Positions 1-11,962 of a DNA stretch of 64,000 nt are shown here, one piece after another. Made by a program: the position numbers and the translations under genes. Every line of letters starts with the position of its first letter. Within the stretch, counting starts at the first letter, position 1. The stretch is taken from assembly GCA_030248135.1 (NCBI GenBank), contig JASANC010002279.1:1-64000 (forward strand). The letters are read 5' to 3'. The DNA is from Theristus sp. LFF4_11 (Eukaryota; Nematoda; Chromadorea; Monhysterida; Xyalidae). The notes under the pieces were generated by a model. It saw only the letters and a list, made by a program, of their open reading frames with translations, was not told the origin of the DNA and did no database searches.

Positions 1-1840
1 AAAACGGTTCAACTTTCGAATTGACGATAAAACAAGCCCGACCCTGCAGCGTCTGCGAACACGCGCGCGTCGCCGCTGTCCAATCGCAAATCGTCAACCG
101 GAGGCGTGGGTTTCGCCGTGCTGCCTGGTCCTTTTGTTTTCTTTGTTTTCAAAATAATTTTCTCTCTGTTAAAAATCAGTTGATTCAACGTTCGAAACTT
201 CTGAATTGTTTCTGAAAAACGGTTTAAAGAGCGGTTTCAATGTTTGAAAATGAAATTTTTTTTTGAAAGGTGCAATGTTTTAATGAGTGGAGTGACTCAG
301 ACAAACAGACAAAAGGGAAGAAATATTTATCACAATTAATTTGTTTTTTTTTGCACAAAATACTCATAAACAAAACGCAACTTCACTAAACTAATCTGTT
401 GTTTCGTCAGAAATGAACACGTTTCAACCTACAGCTGTCTGATAGAAAGCATTTTTTGAAAGGGAAATTGTTCCTCTGAAACTCCGAACGAACTTCAAAA
501 ACTGAAACAACGTTGCCACGTGACGGAATCTAACAAACCAAACATCACAAGCTCACTTTGATTTGCATAAAGCCCACACGGAAACCTGCAAGTTCAAGAG
601 AGTTGCCTCGTGTTCTGAAACTCTGAATATTGCAAAGAAAGAAACAGGAGCGAATGGGCAAGTGAAGCAAGTTCAGTAAAAAAACGCAGCTCTGTGCGCA
701 GCGCAAAAGCTCCTGGAAAGCAAACAAGTCCAACTGTGTCGAGCGAGACTCGCAGCTTTTTCCTCCTAGCAGTGCACGTTTTCAGTGTGTGCCAGCGTAC
801 AGTGGTTTTAGTGGTTTTTCAGAAAAAAATTGCCATGACGTCAGTGGCAGACGAAGGGAGGCTATGAAATTCTCTGTGGCTTTTTTTGTTGGTGTACGTG
901 CAAAATGGCAAAACTGTAGAATCTTGCAGCTCTGGTATTTTGGCTGTGAGGCAAAGAATTGTGTTTTGATTATTTTCCTCGGTTCGTGAGAAAACCAAAG
1001 CATAAGAAAGTTTACTTTATTTACATTTTGAACGAAAAACAATGACAGTAGTTTTTGCTATTTGTACTACCAGTTACCATGACAAATTCATTTTTTGGCT
1101 CAAAATACATTTCTGGGAAAACGCTTGGCGTTGAAAGTACAGACTTCATTGAAGCTTCGTTATCTTATTTTTAATCGAAATATTTTGGTTTTCGACAGTG
1201 TTGCAAAATCCACTCAGAACACGGTTCAGTTTTAGTTTTGCAGCTTTGCTCACAACAGCTTTTTGTAATCTCCCGTCTCCACGTGTGTCCAGTTTCGGCT
1301 ATATCACATGTTCAAACGATTATTTTGAATTGTTGAATATTTCATTCATTTCCTGCTTCGTTTCTCAGTCGCTGATTGTAATAAGCGGGTATACAGGCGT
1401 AATAAATGTGAGTATAGATGCTTTTTCAAAAGCTGATAATATAATGGGTATGTGTGATATTGCAGTTTGTGCACGTAAAAAAAGAACAACAGTTTCAATA
1501 AAAAACAATGAAAGAGCGCATTTTAAACACGAAACAAACAGATAAGAGTGGAAAATGAGTCTCCACCGTCAAAAACACGGTTGAACACAAAACAGAAACT
1601 TGAATCATTCCAAATGAGCTGAGACTGTTACAGTCCAAGAACAAGGAGATAATAATGCTGTACAAAACAATTTGGAATCCTGAAGCGCATTGTGTTGCAC
1701 ACGCTCGCGAGACTAATTGGAAAGTTCACAGCAGATATTATTTTCTACGAAAAGTACGACAGATCTATAAAAACAACGTGAAAACAAAGGCAGAAATGAA
1801 CATGAAATCCACGAATACGAAGCTATGTAAAAAGAGATGA
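1..1840. other. No gene seen
   Basis: This stretch is AT-rich with many homopolymer runs. The open frames on both strands are short, lack splice-linked partners and have no recognisable domain. I see no coding exon, RNA gene or repeat border that I can support. It may be the 3' flank of the minus-strand gene that ends at 1841. Confidence 0.5.
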
Positions 1841-2852
1841 TCAGTTCTTGTCGAGCGCTAATAAGCGGTAGAGTTCCTGTTTCGATTCAGGCAATTGACG
1901 ATGGAATAGGTAGTGCACCACGGAGTCACGGATGCTCGACGACAAGCTCGCCTGACTTTGGTCAGTGTTCTCACTGCTGGTCACCGGTTGGTTGTGCTGG
2001 TTGGCAGTGTTCTTGCTGTGCACCCAGTCACTATTATTATTATTATTGTCATTTTTCGTGTTTCGCTCGAGGTTCGACGGAGCATCTGCAGACACCGGAG
2101 CGTCGCCAGATTGCGCGAACCGATCGACTGGAAATGAGAATAGGGTTTTTTTGTCGCAGGTTCTGAAAACACTGAAAACGCTGACCAAGAAATTTGGTCA
2201 GAGAATAAACAGTGTTCACTGACCAAGATGGGCAGTTTCTTGGTCAGGTTTTTTTTCAGTGAAGAATTGTGATGGTGCTTCCATCAACTGGTCGCCTTTT
2301 TGCAATTGTGTCCACATCACACATCAAAACGTAAAAATAAAAAGTCATGAAAAAATCGGTTGAGTGCATCATGATCAGCGATTTCTGATTATGTGGTCAA
2401 CAAAAAACAATGTCAACTAACAACGGTATAACAACAAATCACACGTACCAGAACCGCCATCGAAAGACGCTTTCGGGGTGTTAGCGGTGGACGTTTTCTG
2501 AGAGGACGGGGCAGACTTTGTGGCCGGCACTTGCGGACTGTTGGAGCCAGCGGCTGCCACTGTAATCATGGACGACCACGTGGCTTTTCTGAGGTGAAAC
2601 GAATGCAAAAGTTTAGTGACTGTTGAAATTGAATGGTTTTCAACTGTTCAAACTTGTCAACATGCTGAATGATCGGGGACGTTTGGTGGAGTCAATCAAT
2701 CAAAGTGCAGCATTCGTTGAATGCAGCCAACCCAATCACACCGTAACAAAAAAGCCGAAAAAAAGCAGAGTCTGAGCGAGTTCTCACCTGACCGCAGGCA
2801 TGACGGTCGAAAAGTAGCTGCCAACGATTGCTCTGTAATCGTCTGTGACCAT
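1841..2852 (-). CDS. Small Ser/Asn-rich protein, unrecognised, 3 exons
   Basis: Minus-strand model with exons 2852-2788, 2588-2449 and 2127-1841. All three junctions agree in phase (2, then 1) and each has a GT donor and pyrimidine-rich AG acceptor; the product would be 163 residues. The N-terminus reads MVTDDYRAIVGSYFSTVMPA, then comes a long Ser/Thr/Pro/Asn-rich and probably disordered middle with an Asn run coded by a short ATT/AAT repeat near 2035-2047. The C-terminal 30 residues look folded and end in LYRLLALDKN. The ATG at 2852 is chosen because the frame meets a stop further upstream with no acceptor in between; a 5' exon in another frame remains possible. I do not recognise the family and assign no function. 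The phase agreement is the main evidence that this is a gene. Confidence 0.5.
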
Positions 2853-3631
2853 TTTCAAAGTGTCGCAGATGGCGAAAGTAGTACAAGTGTGAAAGTGGTC
2901 GGTTTATGAGCGAAAAACTCGATGAGTTTGCATGTAAACTGCTGTAAAAAAGAAAATGCAAATTGCAGGCAAAATTTGCTTTTCAAATTGAAAAAAACGT
3001 TGCGTGCACATCAGGTAGTAGTACCAACGGCAAGGCGGTTTCAGTTCTATAATAAAAGATTTCGCGGCAACCGCAAAATACAAGAACACAGGAAATCAAC
3101 AAAAATTGATAAACACATAAAAGTTTGTGAGACATGGGGTGTGTCGTAAAAATCCGGGCAACGAACTGGATAGCAATAAAAAAGGTGTGTGTGCAACGTT
3201 GACACAGCCCAGATGACTGCCGCTTGATGTCTGCGAAGGTCGTTCAGAAAAAAAACTAAAACGACAGACGAGACATCGAGAAGTTTCGAGAAACTTTTTT
3301 GAACAGAAAAATTTCAAGAACCTTGTGAAACCAGTGGAATTGGCCCAAAGAACACAAACGCCTCAAAGCAGTTTTGCGATAAGACCACCAAATGAAAATT
3401 TCTGTTCCTGCTTCACACCGTTTCCCAACTCATTATGAAGCAAAAGAATCAGATCAGTACACAGAGCTTTGTGTTTGCGTACGTGCAAAACAGAAAACTG
3501 TAATGTTCAATGACATTATCGATTTTCTCAGTGTATGTCAACAATGTATGTGCAATAAAGTATGTACTACGTGGCAAGAAAATGCAGTGCGAGCGCATAA
3601 CAGAGATGGAGACGCGTTTTTGTGTACGGAC
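2853..3631. other. No gene seen
   Basis: AT-rich DNA between the small minus-strand gene and a hAT-like element. An open stretch at 2890-2945 on the minus strand follows a good acceptor but stops in the wrong frame to join the exon at 2852. Nothing else can be supported. Confidence 0.4.
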
Positions 3632-4362
3632 TAGGGTTGTTAAACAAAAATGAAAATTTTTTTTTTTTAAAAAAAGTGATTAAAAAAAAAAACAAAAATG
3701 CCGATTTTTTTTTTTTTTTTTAAATTCGAAAAATTTTCCTCTAATATGCTCTGAAAACCTCAATTTTGGCACAATTTTTCGAAAGTTCAACAAAAATTTT
3801 CTTTGATTATACCTCGTAAAACCTTTAGCAGTCGATTTTGGGCCGTTTTACCGACTGATTTTAGGCTTCGACAACATCTGCGATGAAGTTTTTGAGCGTC
3901 CCAAAGCTTAGCCTACCATTTCCGATGCAGATAAGGTGACGATTCGCCTCGCAGAGCGTCCGATTGTGCTCGCTGCTCCGTTTGCAAGCGCTACGTTGTC
4001 TGGTTGCTGCTTCGTGTCGTGTCGTCGCGACACCATCAGAAGAATTGATCGAATTTCAAGGCGGTATGTTTGTCTTCACTTTAGCATTAGCTTAGCTGGG
4101 GACAATTAGTGACGTTTTGGAGGTCAAAACACAAGAAGAGGCATGGTGACGGTTTGGAAAAGGGGTAATTGAGGTCACCAAAACAAAATCTGCAAAGTTC
4201 CGCCATACGGGAGTCATTCGGGAGGCGCTTGCATATCATATGTGGTTCTTCGGACTCCCTGATTGATTTAGCACAACTTTGATTTTTGAAATTTTTAAAA
4301 AAAAAAAAATTTAAAAAAAAAAAAAACAAAAATGACGATTTTTGTTTTTTTTAACAACCCTA
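3632..4362. mobile_element. Non-autonomous hAT-like element, 731 bp
   Basis: The element begins TAGGGTTGTTAA and ends TTAACAACCCTA, a perfect 12-bp inverted repeat. It is flanked by an exact 8-bp duplication, GTACGGAC, at 3624-3631 and 4363-4370, as expected for hAT transposition. Long A and T runs lie just inside both ends. There is no transposase frame. The interior aligns by eye in several blocks with the element at 17389-18140, for example the sequence around 3735-3830 against 17490-17590, so the two are diverged members of one family. Confidence 0.88.
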
Positions 4363-4370
4363 GTACGGAC

Positions 4371-6703
4371 CCGTGGGTAAAATATTAGAATATCAACTGA
4401 ATCATTACTGCAATATTGGAGCTCCAGTTCAGACACGCAGAGACATTTTACACAGTGTTACATTTTATGTCGATATTGAATTCAGAAGTTTCTTACTTGC
4501 TAAATGTGTGGTGAAAACATGGCGAATAAAGTTTTTGATCAAACACTGGAAAACGAAACGATAAAAAGAAGCAAAAACAAAAGACCCAAGTGGGTTCGTT
4601 TTATATTGCGTAATATTTTTTTGCAAAATGGGTGTTAAAACAACATAAACATGTTATTGAAATGTCTTATCACTTTTTCAAAACTCACAAAATTGAAAAA
4701 AAAACACCAATGATATTTTTATTTGAGACTACGGTAGGTTGTGCGAACAATAAAATTTCGGGTTTTATTTTTTGTATCGCGTGACGTGTAAGTGCATTTC
4801 AAAAAGCATTTCGATCAGAAAACCAAGGGGACAAAGATTGAAAGTTTAGCGGTCGTAGGCGTCGTGAAATTCAGCATAATTTTATTGTTATCAGACAAAG
4901 GTGTTGCCTCCAGCAAGTTATGCAAATAGGTAGTTGCGTGCACAAGTTGAACTGATAAAAGTTGCCAGATTTTTGGTGAAAAGTTCACCACTTTTGGGTG
5001 CTAAACTTGTTTCAGAACTCGAGGTACGTTCAGCATTTTCCAGAACAAACGCTTCATGCAGCTCATAATTTTTTTCACAACAGGCGATGAAAGCATCAAC
5101 TTCACTCGCTATCAAACCGTTGAAACATGAGTCACTTGAGCTAATGAGTGTTCTTAATAAACTTGTTCAGTGATCGAAATAACCGATGAGCACTGAAGAA
5201 TGATTGACAAATGAGGCATCAAAAATGATTTCACGGCGTAATGAAAACTTGAAATTTATGCTGGAACTTTTAATAAATCAAAAATTTGTGAAACAATTGT
5301 GCTATTTTTGCACGCCATGCAATTTAGAGTGCAGTCAGCTTCAGCCAGCAGTTTGTCTTTGCATGAGCGTGCAATTTTAAACAATGCCGAACAAAACTTT
5401 GAATAAACTGTTTCTTGCTCGGTCGTATTTATACGCTGGTTTTGGGGTGAGGACATTGTCAAAACAAATTGCATCACGCGCGAATTTTTTCAAATAGTCA
5501 AACAAACTTTATACTGAACTGCAAAGAAACGACGAAATTATCAAATTATTTACGGACTAACGCTCTTTGTTTTGGATAAAAACGAACGGCAAGTTGGTGC
5601 GTGCAGTACGTGACAATATGAGAATCAGAAAATGGTTGAAACTTGACAAGTTTATAGTTTTATAGTTTTGAAAACATATTTTGCGTTCGTGACAAAACGA
5701 AACAGAAAAACCACGTGGCGCTGTATTTCCCGAGCCACAGCAAAAGTATATTTTTTTCCTATCTTTGAAAAAAGGTAAAACGCGGTGACGCGACGCCATT
5801 ATGACATCACTTTTTCGTAAACACTCGAAAACTATGCTGTCCAACTTCACTCGCGCACCTTTCTATGTTTTTGGGTGCGGAAAATAGAAATAATCCACAA
5901 TGATTGTCTTATCTCACAAATCTTCAGTTTTTTTCTTTAACTGCGACCAAAACGTGTCAACCACCATTTCGCTGATTTTGTGGAAAAAATGACTGCAAGT
6001 GATCCGCAACTTTTTGCACACACACGAAGGCACGGGACACCCCCCCCCCAGGCGAACATGACACCGGACGGTCAGACACCGTTTTGCAGCGTGCACTGTG
6101 GTCATTCAGGAAAAAGTGGCTGCGTTGGATCGAGGTTTTTAGTGTTGCCTGCTATCATTTTTTGTTTTGCTTTTCCAATACGTCACATAATCGCCGAAAA
6201 CATTCACACGCACCAGTGAACGTTATTCATGATTCAGTATCAAAATATTTACTGAACACGCCATTGTTGGACAGCTTAAGAATTAGAAGTAGCGTGTTGG
6301 AACGGTGGAAATTTTAATGACGCTGCTTACGCTTGTTTGATTTTTTTTCACAGGATTGTGCTGAAAAGTTTGTTTGCGGATTTTGCATGCAGAAAAAAAC
6401 ACAATGTTTAGCGAGCGACATGGAAACTTTGCATACGTGTGACTGGGCTGTCGGCATCGGCATTAGTCACACAAAATCAAAACACTTTTTTATTGAAAAC
6501 TGTTTTGACGTTTCGTCAGTTGTGCAGCACTCCATCGTCATTAAAAATGCAAAAACTAATGGCGGTTTATGAAACTGTAATCGGTCTTACGCCCACACCG
6601 CTGTAACATTGAATCAAGCATGTGTTTTTCGCAGTTTCAAAATTGTCCAAACTGTGTTTCAGACACTTTAGATCCCAAAATATTGACAGCTATCCGCAAG
6701 AAC
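4371..6703. other. No gene supported
   Basis: AT-rich sequence. Two minus-strand open frames (5115-4918 and 5477-5256) look mildly protein-like but have no clear splice partners or family resemblance. A plus-strand segment at 6351-6450 after a TTTTTTCACAG acceptor is cysteine-rich but could not be joined to the neighbouring gene. I leave all of these unannotated. Confidence 0.4.
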
Positions 6704-7998
6704 ATGACGCTATTCATGGTGGTGCATCTGATATTTATGTTATCAAGCTTTACAATACGCGACGTCAGAGCAAGTTTGTGCTGGTAATAAATACACAGTA
6801 GATTCTATTCATGCGAAGAAAAGCTTCCACAAAAGAGTCAATTTTTTCACAACACACAAAGGTCTGAAAAGGTGCTTGAAAGAAAACAATCTGCAAATGC
6901 TCGGTTCCAGTTAACATTGGCGAAGCGTGCACGCAAGTGGACACCGCAGACGGCTGTGTGGGCGGCGCCGTGTGTCGGCAAACGGCAACCGGCCCAAAGT
7001 GTCAGTGCCCCTCGAGAGACGCGGACATGTCCTCCGTTGCAGTGTCGCCCACTGTTTGCGTTGGTTGGTTGGTTCGTGGGGGCATTTGCGTTCGAAGGAT
7101 TTGCAAAGGTTTTGCGTTAGCAGCGAATTTGACTTCAGTTTCAACACGAATCACTCGTCCGTTCCATTTATAGGCAAAACTGAAACAAAATTTCCCGCAA
7201 ATTGTCCCACTCCGGTTGCAGCTGATTCCGAGTCGTTGATCTGCTCGATTGTGCTTTGCGACGGCTGCAGTGTGGCAGCGTTCGTGAACTGCCCGAACGG
7301 CTTGCAGTGCTGCGGCACCGGCTTTTCGAATTCTTGCTGGATGTGCCCGGAGGGAACAACGGAAATCACCGTTAATGGGCAACGCCACTGTGGAGGTACA
7401 AGTTGATATCTTTCCTCAATTTTGAAGCTGTTATATCTAATGTGTCGATTTTCAAGAAAAAAATGAAATCGCAACTCCGAATGCAAAAATTTTCAGCTGG
7501 CCCAGGCGGCGCCTGTGTGCAACCGTCAACAACTGTGAAGCCAACGCAAATCATCAATGACACGCACTGCGGTGGTGAGCCGTGTGATGTGGCTGTGCGG
7601 TGGAACGTGCGTGCGCGGGCTGGCATGTGCTTGCAGGAGAGGGGCGTTGATGTGCACCGCAGGGAGGCAAACGCACACCACCGTGCCTGGCATTGGCCAA
7701 CCATGTTCGAAAAAGGCAGACTGCCTGAATGGTTTGCAATGCTTCAAAGTGAAAGGCACTGACGAGCAACAGTGTGGCTGCCCGCCTGGTCAACTGCCGA
7801 AGGATGGATTGGAATGTGTTGCGAAGGGCACAGGTCATGGTATGCCTTGGCGTGAGCATTAGCATTGTCTTCAGCTGATTGGTGGCATACTATTCAACCA
7901 ATCAGTGTTACTGGATTTTTAGTCTGTGGTTACAATCACAGTTTTGCTGAAAACATCAAAAATTAATAAAATTAATTTCAGGGAAAAGATCCGGGTAA
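6704..7998 (+). CDS. Secreted cysteine-rich EB/WAP-like protein
   Basis: Exons read as about 6704-6765 (ATG plus hydrophobic signal MTLFMVVHLIFML), about 6883-7063, 7174-7395, 7497-7574, 7663-7839 and 7982-7998 (stop). The last four junctions agree in phase (all phase 1). The first intron and the 7063 donor are less certain. The mature protein carries spaced cysteines in EB-like blocks (IGEACTQ, then GGAVC, then CQCP; and IGQPCSKKADC with QQCGCPPG) plus a more densely paired block (CDGC, QCC, SCWMCPEG). Such modules are extracellular, disulfide-bonded and often found in secreted or cuticle-associated invertebrate proteins. No catalytic residues are visible. It could also be described as WAP- or dickkopf-like; function unknown. 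Confidence 0.6.
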
Positions 7999-8457
7999 AT
8001 TTACCAAACGAAAAACGACTAAGCATCTTGCCGGAATGATTTTGAAACTGTGCTTGTCGTTATTTTTAGCTGTATTAAGGTACTTTATTGATGCATTACA
8101 TACAACTTTTTATGTTTCTAAAATTATAAAGCTTATTTATTTTACTTAAGTGTATGTATATTTCTGATCGCCCACTTCAATATTTTTAATAAAATAGCAG
8201 CCGTAAACACTTGAAAAATTTTGATACTCATAATACAAAAATCGCGTTTGTAAATTTTAAAATTGGAACCCGACCATACAAAATGAAATGCTAAATGGTT
8301 AATTTTTATTGAAATAAAAATTGTTTTCTTGTTGTTGTTTGCGCGCCACCCACGAACACGATTATGAAGGATCAAGGATGGTATAAATGAAACGTCCATC
8401 CAATACAAATATTGAAAATTGACCACCGTAATTTTGGCCAAACCAGTTCTCTTGACC

Positions 8458-8590
8458 ATGTCTCTGCGTGCCATATCATTTTTGAGTTGTTTGTTTTTTC
8501 TGTGCTTGTTTGCGGACGCTGGCAAACCGGGTAGAAACAACTTCCACGGCAAAGCCAAACCGAGCAAGGAAGAGGCGACAAAACGAGGGG
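8458..8590 (+). CDS. Signal-peptide exon, possibly exon 1 of the astacin gene
   Basis: An ATG at 8458 opens a frame with a textbook signal peptide: MSLRAISFLSCLFFLCLFAD, then a small-residue cleavage site and a Lys/Arg/Gly-rich stretch. The frame runs into a homopolymer-rich region at about 8590 where no donor can be trusted. It lies on the same strand as the astacin gene, whose first recognisable exon at 13056 lacks a signal peptide, propeptide and the start of the catalytic domain. Joining the two is inference; the 4.4 kb between is mostly repeats. Confidence 0.4.
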
Positions 8591-8976
8591 AAAAAAATTG
8601 GAATCAAAAAAAACGGGGGGGGGGTGGTTGGTGGAGGGGGGGGGGGAAAAAAAAATGGTGGGTGGGTGAAGAGAGGGTGGGGGGGGGGGAGAGGAAAAAG
8701 TGTTAATAATTATTTTTTTTTTTTAAAAAATTTTTTTTGTGGCTCTGGGTTTTTTGTTGGGGGGATTGGTGGGTTCGTTGAATCATTTTTTTTTTTTTTT
8801 TTGTGTGGGGGGGTCTTGCCTTGTGACAAAATCCCAGATGTTGGGGGGGCTGGGGGGGGAGGGGGAAAAAACCGTGCGGAAATTTGGTTGGTCCACCTTC
8901 CAAAAAAACTTATTTACCCGCGCGATTTTTTTTTTTTTTAAATAGATAAAATTTTTTTTTTTTTTTTCGTCGACAA
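8591..8976. other. Homopolymer-inflated stretch, possibly poor sequence
   Basis: Runs of G and T (and A) of 6-17 bases follow one another with hardly any normal sequence between them. This composition differs from everything on either side and resembles homopolymer errors in a consensus, although a real low-complexity insertion cannot be excluded. Frames across it are not meaningful. Confidence 0.5.
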
Positions 8977-9959
8977 AATATTATCTAAAAATGCGGGAGA
9001 CGCATATAAAAGGAGGAATATGGCCTTGTGTAAGCAGTGAAAGACTTGGCTCGACAACGCTTTTCAAGTCTCTGATGTGGTACACACGGATACAAGTACA
9101 TAAGAGTTATATTTTTGCGCCGCGTTTGTTGTTTAAAAGCTTGCTGAAAAGCGTAAAAACTTTGAAGTTATTTTTCAGTTGTCCTCTTCAGTTTAGTCTA
9201 AAATCACACCATGTGCGAAATTCTGTAAATTCTGTGCAAAAGCAGAAACATCAGAAATTGCAAAATATTGCTGCATGTAGCTTTATCGTTGTTGTTGTTG
9301 TTGTTGTTTTGTTGGGATTTTTAGGCGATGTTTTTAGCCAGGGCTAACCCAGAGAAGCGTACAGAACGCCATTGAGTAGGGCGCCCATCGAGTTTTCTCT
9401 GTCATTAAGTGCCTACATACCCCTCGGCGGGGCTCGATCCCCCGAGCGCACAGACTGTAGTCTAACGCACTACCACCAGGCCACGAGCGGTGACAATTGT
9501 TGTTGTTGCTAACGTACGCACCGCTGTGCATACAGCAGCACCAGTGCAAAAAGTGTTGTCTTCCGTTGATTTTCACCCTTTTTACCAAACTCTTGTGACA
9601 GGATAAACCGGTGAGTCATTGCCACAGAAGGAGACCTTGCGTTCCCCAACGCCTCTGCGATACACTTTGTGCAAACCAGTGTCAGCGATCTAAAGTCTGA
9701 TGGTTATTTTAGTGGTTTTAGTGGTCGCTAAATGCTAGAAATAAAGCAAATGTGAAAGTTTATTTGTCTACAATGTACGAGGGTTGCCACTTGCAACGGA
9801 AATAAAGAATAAACGGCGCAAAAATATGACCCTTATGTACTTGTATCCGTGTGTACCACATCAGAGACTTGAAAAGCGTTGTCGAGCCAAGTCTTTCACT
9901 GCTTACACAAGGCCATATTCCTCCTTTTATATGCGTCTCCCGCATTTTTAGATAATATT
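8977..9959. mobile_element. Inverted-repeat element, 983 bp
   Basis: About 150 bp at the left end (from AATATTATCTAAAAATGCGG) recurs nearly perfectly as its reverse complement at the right end, finishing at 9959. Both arms carry the same TATAAAAGGAGG motif. The interior has no transposase frame and contains a tRNA-derived SINE-like sequence. A target duplication is not clear, so the class is undecided (large MITE or foldback-type). Confidence 0.75.
9289..9495 (-). mobile_element. tRNA-derived SINE-like sequence
   Basis: Read on the minus strand from about 9495, the sequence has a pol III A-box-like block (TGGCCTGGTGGTAGTGCG) and, about 40 bases on, a B-box-like block (GGGATCGAGCCCC). After a unique body it ends in a run of CAA/AAC triplets at about 9307-9289. 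Head, body and simple tail in this order are the hallmark of a tRNA-derived SINE. The tRNA part does not fold into a complete cloverleaf, so it is not a working tRNA gene. Confidence 0.55.
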
Positions 9960-10054
9960 CTGACTTTTACATAAGCCCCGAAGGTCGGACCAAAATCACA
10001 ATACGTTGGTCACACATTCTTCTAAACCCCGGACAACTCAGGTTTTTCATTTTT

Positions 10055-11962
10055 CGTTTTTTAGGCCAATTTCGCCTATGCTATTTCTACGGCCGATTCG
10101 CCCAAAATCGTCACGATTCAGTACCTAGAATTGCTCACATAAGAAAACTGATCCAAAAACCGTGATCGGCGCATTGAATTACCCTGGAAAACACAGTTTT
10201 CTTGTTTTTCATTTCTGGACCGGTTTTACTAAATTCTACGGCCGATTCGCCCGAAATCGTCACGATTCGGTAACTAAAGTTGCTCACGTAAGAAAACTAA
10301 CCCAAAATCTGTTATCAGCGCATTGAATTACCTTGGAAAACACAGTTTTCTTGTTTTTCATTTTTGGACCAATTTCCACGGCCGATTCGCCCAAAATCGT
10401 CCCGATTCAGTACCTAGAATTGCTCACATAAAAAAACTAACCCAGAATCCGCGATCAGCGCATTGAATTACCATGGAAAACACCGTTTTTTTTGTTTTTC
10501 ATTATTGGACCGATTTCGCCAATTTTCCACGGCCGATTCGCCCAAAATCGTCACGATTCAGTATCTAGAGTTGCTCACATAAAAAAACTAATCCAAAATC
10601 CGTGATCAGCGCATTGAATTGCCCTGAAAAACAACCTTTTATTGTTTTTCGTTTCTAGACCGATTTCGCCAATTTACACGGCCGATTCGCCCGAAATCGT
10701 CACGATTCAGCATCTAAAGTTGCTCACGTAAGAAAACTAACCCAAAATCCGTGATCAGCGCATTGAATTACCCTGGAAAACACCTTTTCTTGTTTTTCGT
10801 TTCTAGACCAATTTCGCCAATTTCCACGGTCGATTCGCCCGAAATCGTCACGATTCAGCATCTAAAGTTGCTCAGTAAAGAAAACTAATCCAAAATCCGT
10901 GATCAGCGCATTGAATTACCGTGGAAAACACCATTTTCTTGTTTTTCGTTTCTAAACCGATTTCGCCAATTTCCACGGCCGATTCGCCCGAAATCGTCAC
11001 GATTCAGCATCTAAAGTTGCTCACGTAAGAAAACTAACCCAAAATTCGTGATCAGCGCATTGAATTACCCTAGAAAACACCCTTTTCTTGTTTTTCGTTT
11101 CTAGACCGATTTCGCCAATGTCCACGGCCGATTCGCTCGAAATCGTCACGATTCAGCATCTAAAGTTGCTCACGTAAGAAAACTAACCCAAAATCCGTGA
11201 TCAGCGCATTGAATTACCCTGGAAAACACCTTTTTCTTGTTTTTCGTTTCTAGACCGATGTCGCCAATTTCCACGGCCGATTCGCCCGAAATCGTCACGA
11301 TTCAGCATCTAAAGTTGCTCACATAAAAAACTAACTCAAAATCCGTGATCAGCGCATTGAATTACCCTGAAAAACACCATTTTCTTGTTTTTCGTTTCTA
11401 GACCGATTTCGCCAATTTACACGGCCGATTCGCCCGAAATCGTCACGATTCAGCATCTAAAGTTGGTCACGTAAAAAAAACTAACCCAAAATCCGTGATC
11501 AGCGCATTGAATTACCCTGGAAAACACCCTTTTCTTGTTTTTCGTTTCTGGACCGATTTCGCCAATTTCCACGGCCGATTCGCCCGAAATCGTCACGATT
11601 CAGCATCTAAAGTTGCTCACGTAAGAAAACTAACCCAAAATCCGTGATCAGCGCATTGAATTACCCTGGAAAACACCATTTTCTTGTTTTTCGTTTCTAG
11701 ACCGATTTCGCCAATTTCCACGGCCGATTCGCCCGAAATCGTCACGATTCAGCATCTAAAGTTGCTCATGTAAGAAAACTAACCCAAAATCCGTGATCAG
11801 CGCATTGAATTACCCTGGAAAACACTCTTTTCTTGTTTTTCGTTTCTAGACCGACTTCGCCAATTTCCACGGCCGATTCGCTCGAAATCGTCACGATTCA
11901 GCATCTAAAGTTGCTCACGTAAGAAAACTAACCCAAAATCCGTGATCAGCGCATTGAATTCC
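10055..11962 (+). repeat. Tandem satellite, about 148-bp unit, about 13 copies
   Basis: A unit of about 146-150 bp repeats head to tail. Each copy contains GATCAGCGCATTGAATTACC, then TTTTCTTGTTTTTCGTTTC, then GGCCGATTCGCC. Successive copies of the first motif lie at about 10604, 10753 and 10901, giving the period. Copies at the left end are more diverged; those from about 10700 rightward are very similar, which suggests recent expansion there. No coding sequence. Confidence 0.95.

Noticed and set aside
4918..5477. Two minus-strand open frames (5477-5256 and 5115-4918) with protein-like wording
   Set aside because: AT-rich, no convincing acceptor or donor pair links them, and no family is recognisable. 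They may be decayed exons.
6333..6572. Cysteine-bearing plus-strand frame after a TTTTTTCACAG acceptor
   Set aside because: It could not be joined in phase to the cysteine-rich gene at 6704, and the composition is that of random AT-rich DNA.
9420..9495. tRNA gene on the minus strand
   Set aside because: A- and B-box-like blocks are present but the arms do not form a full cloverleaf and an AAC tail follows, so a SINE fits better.
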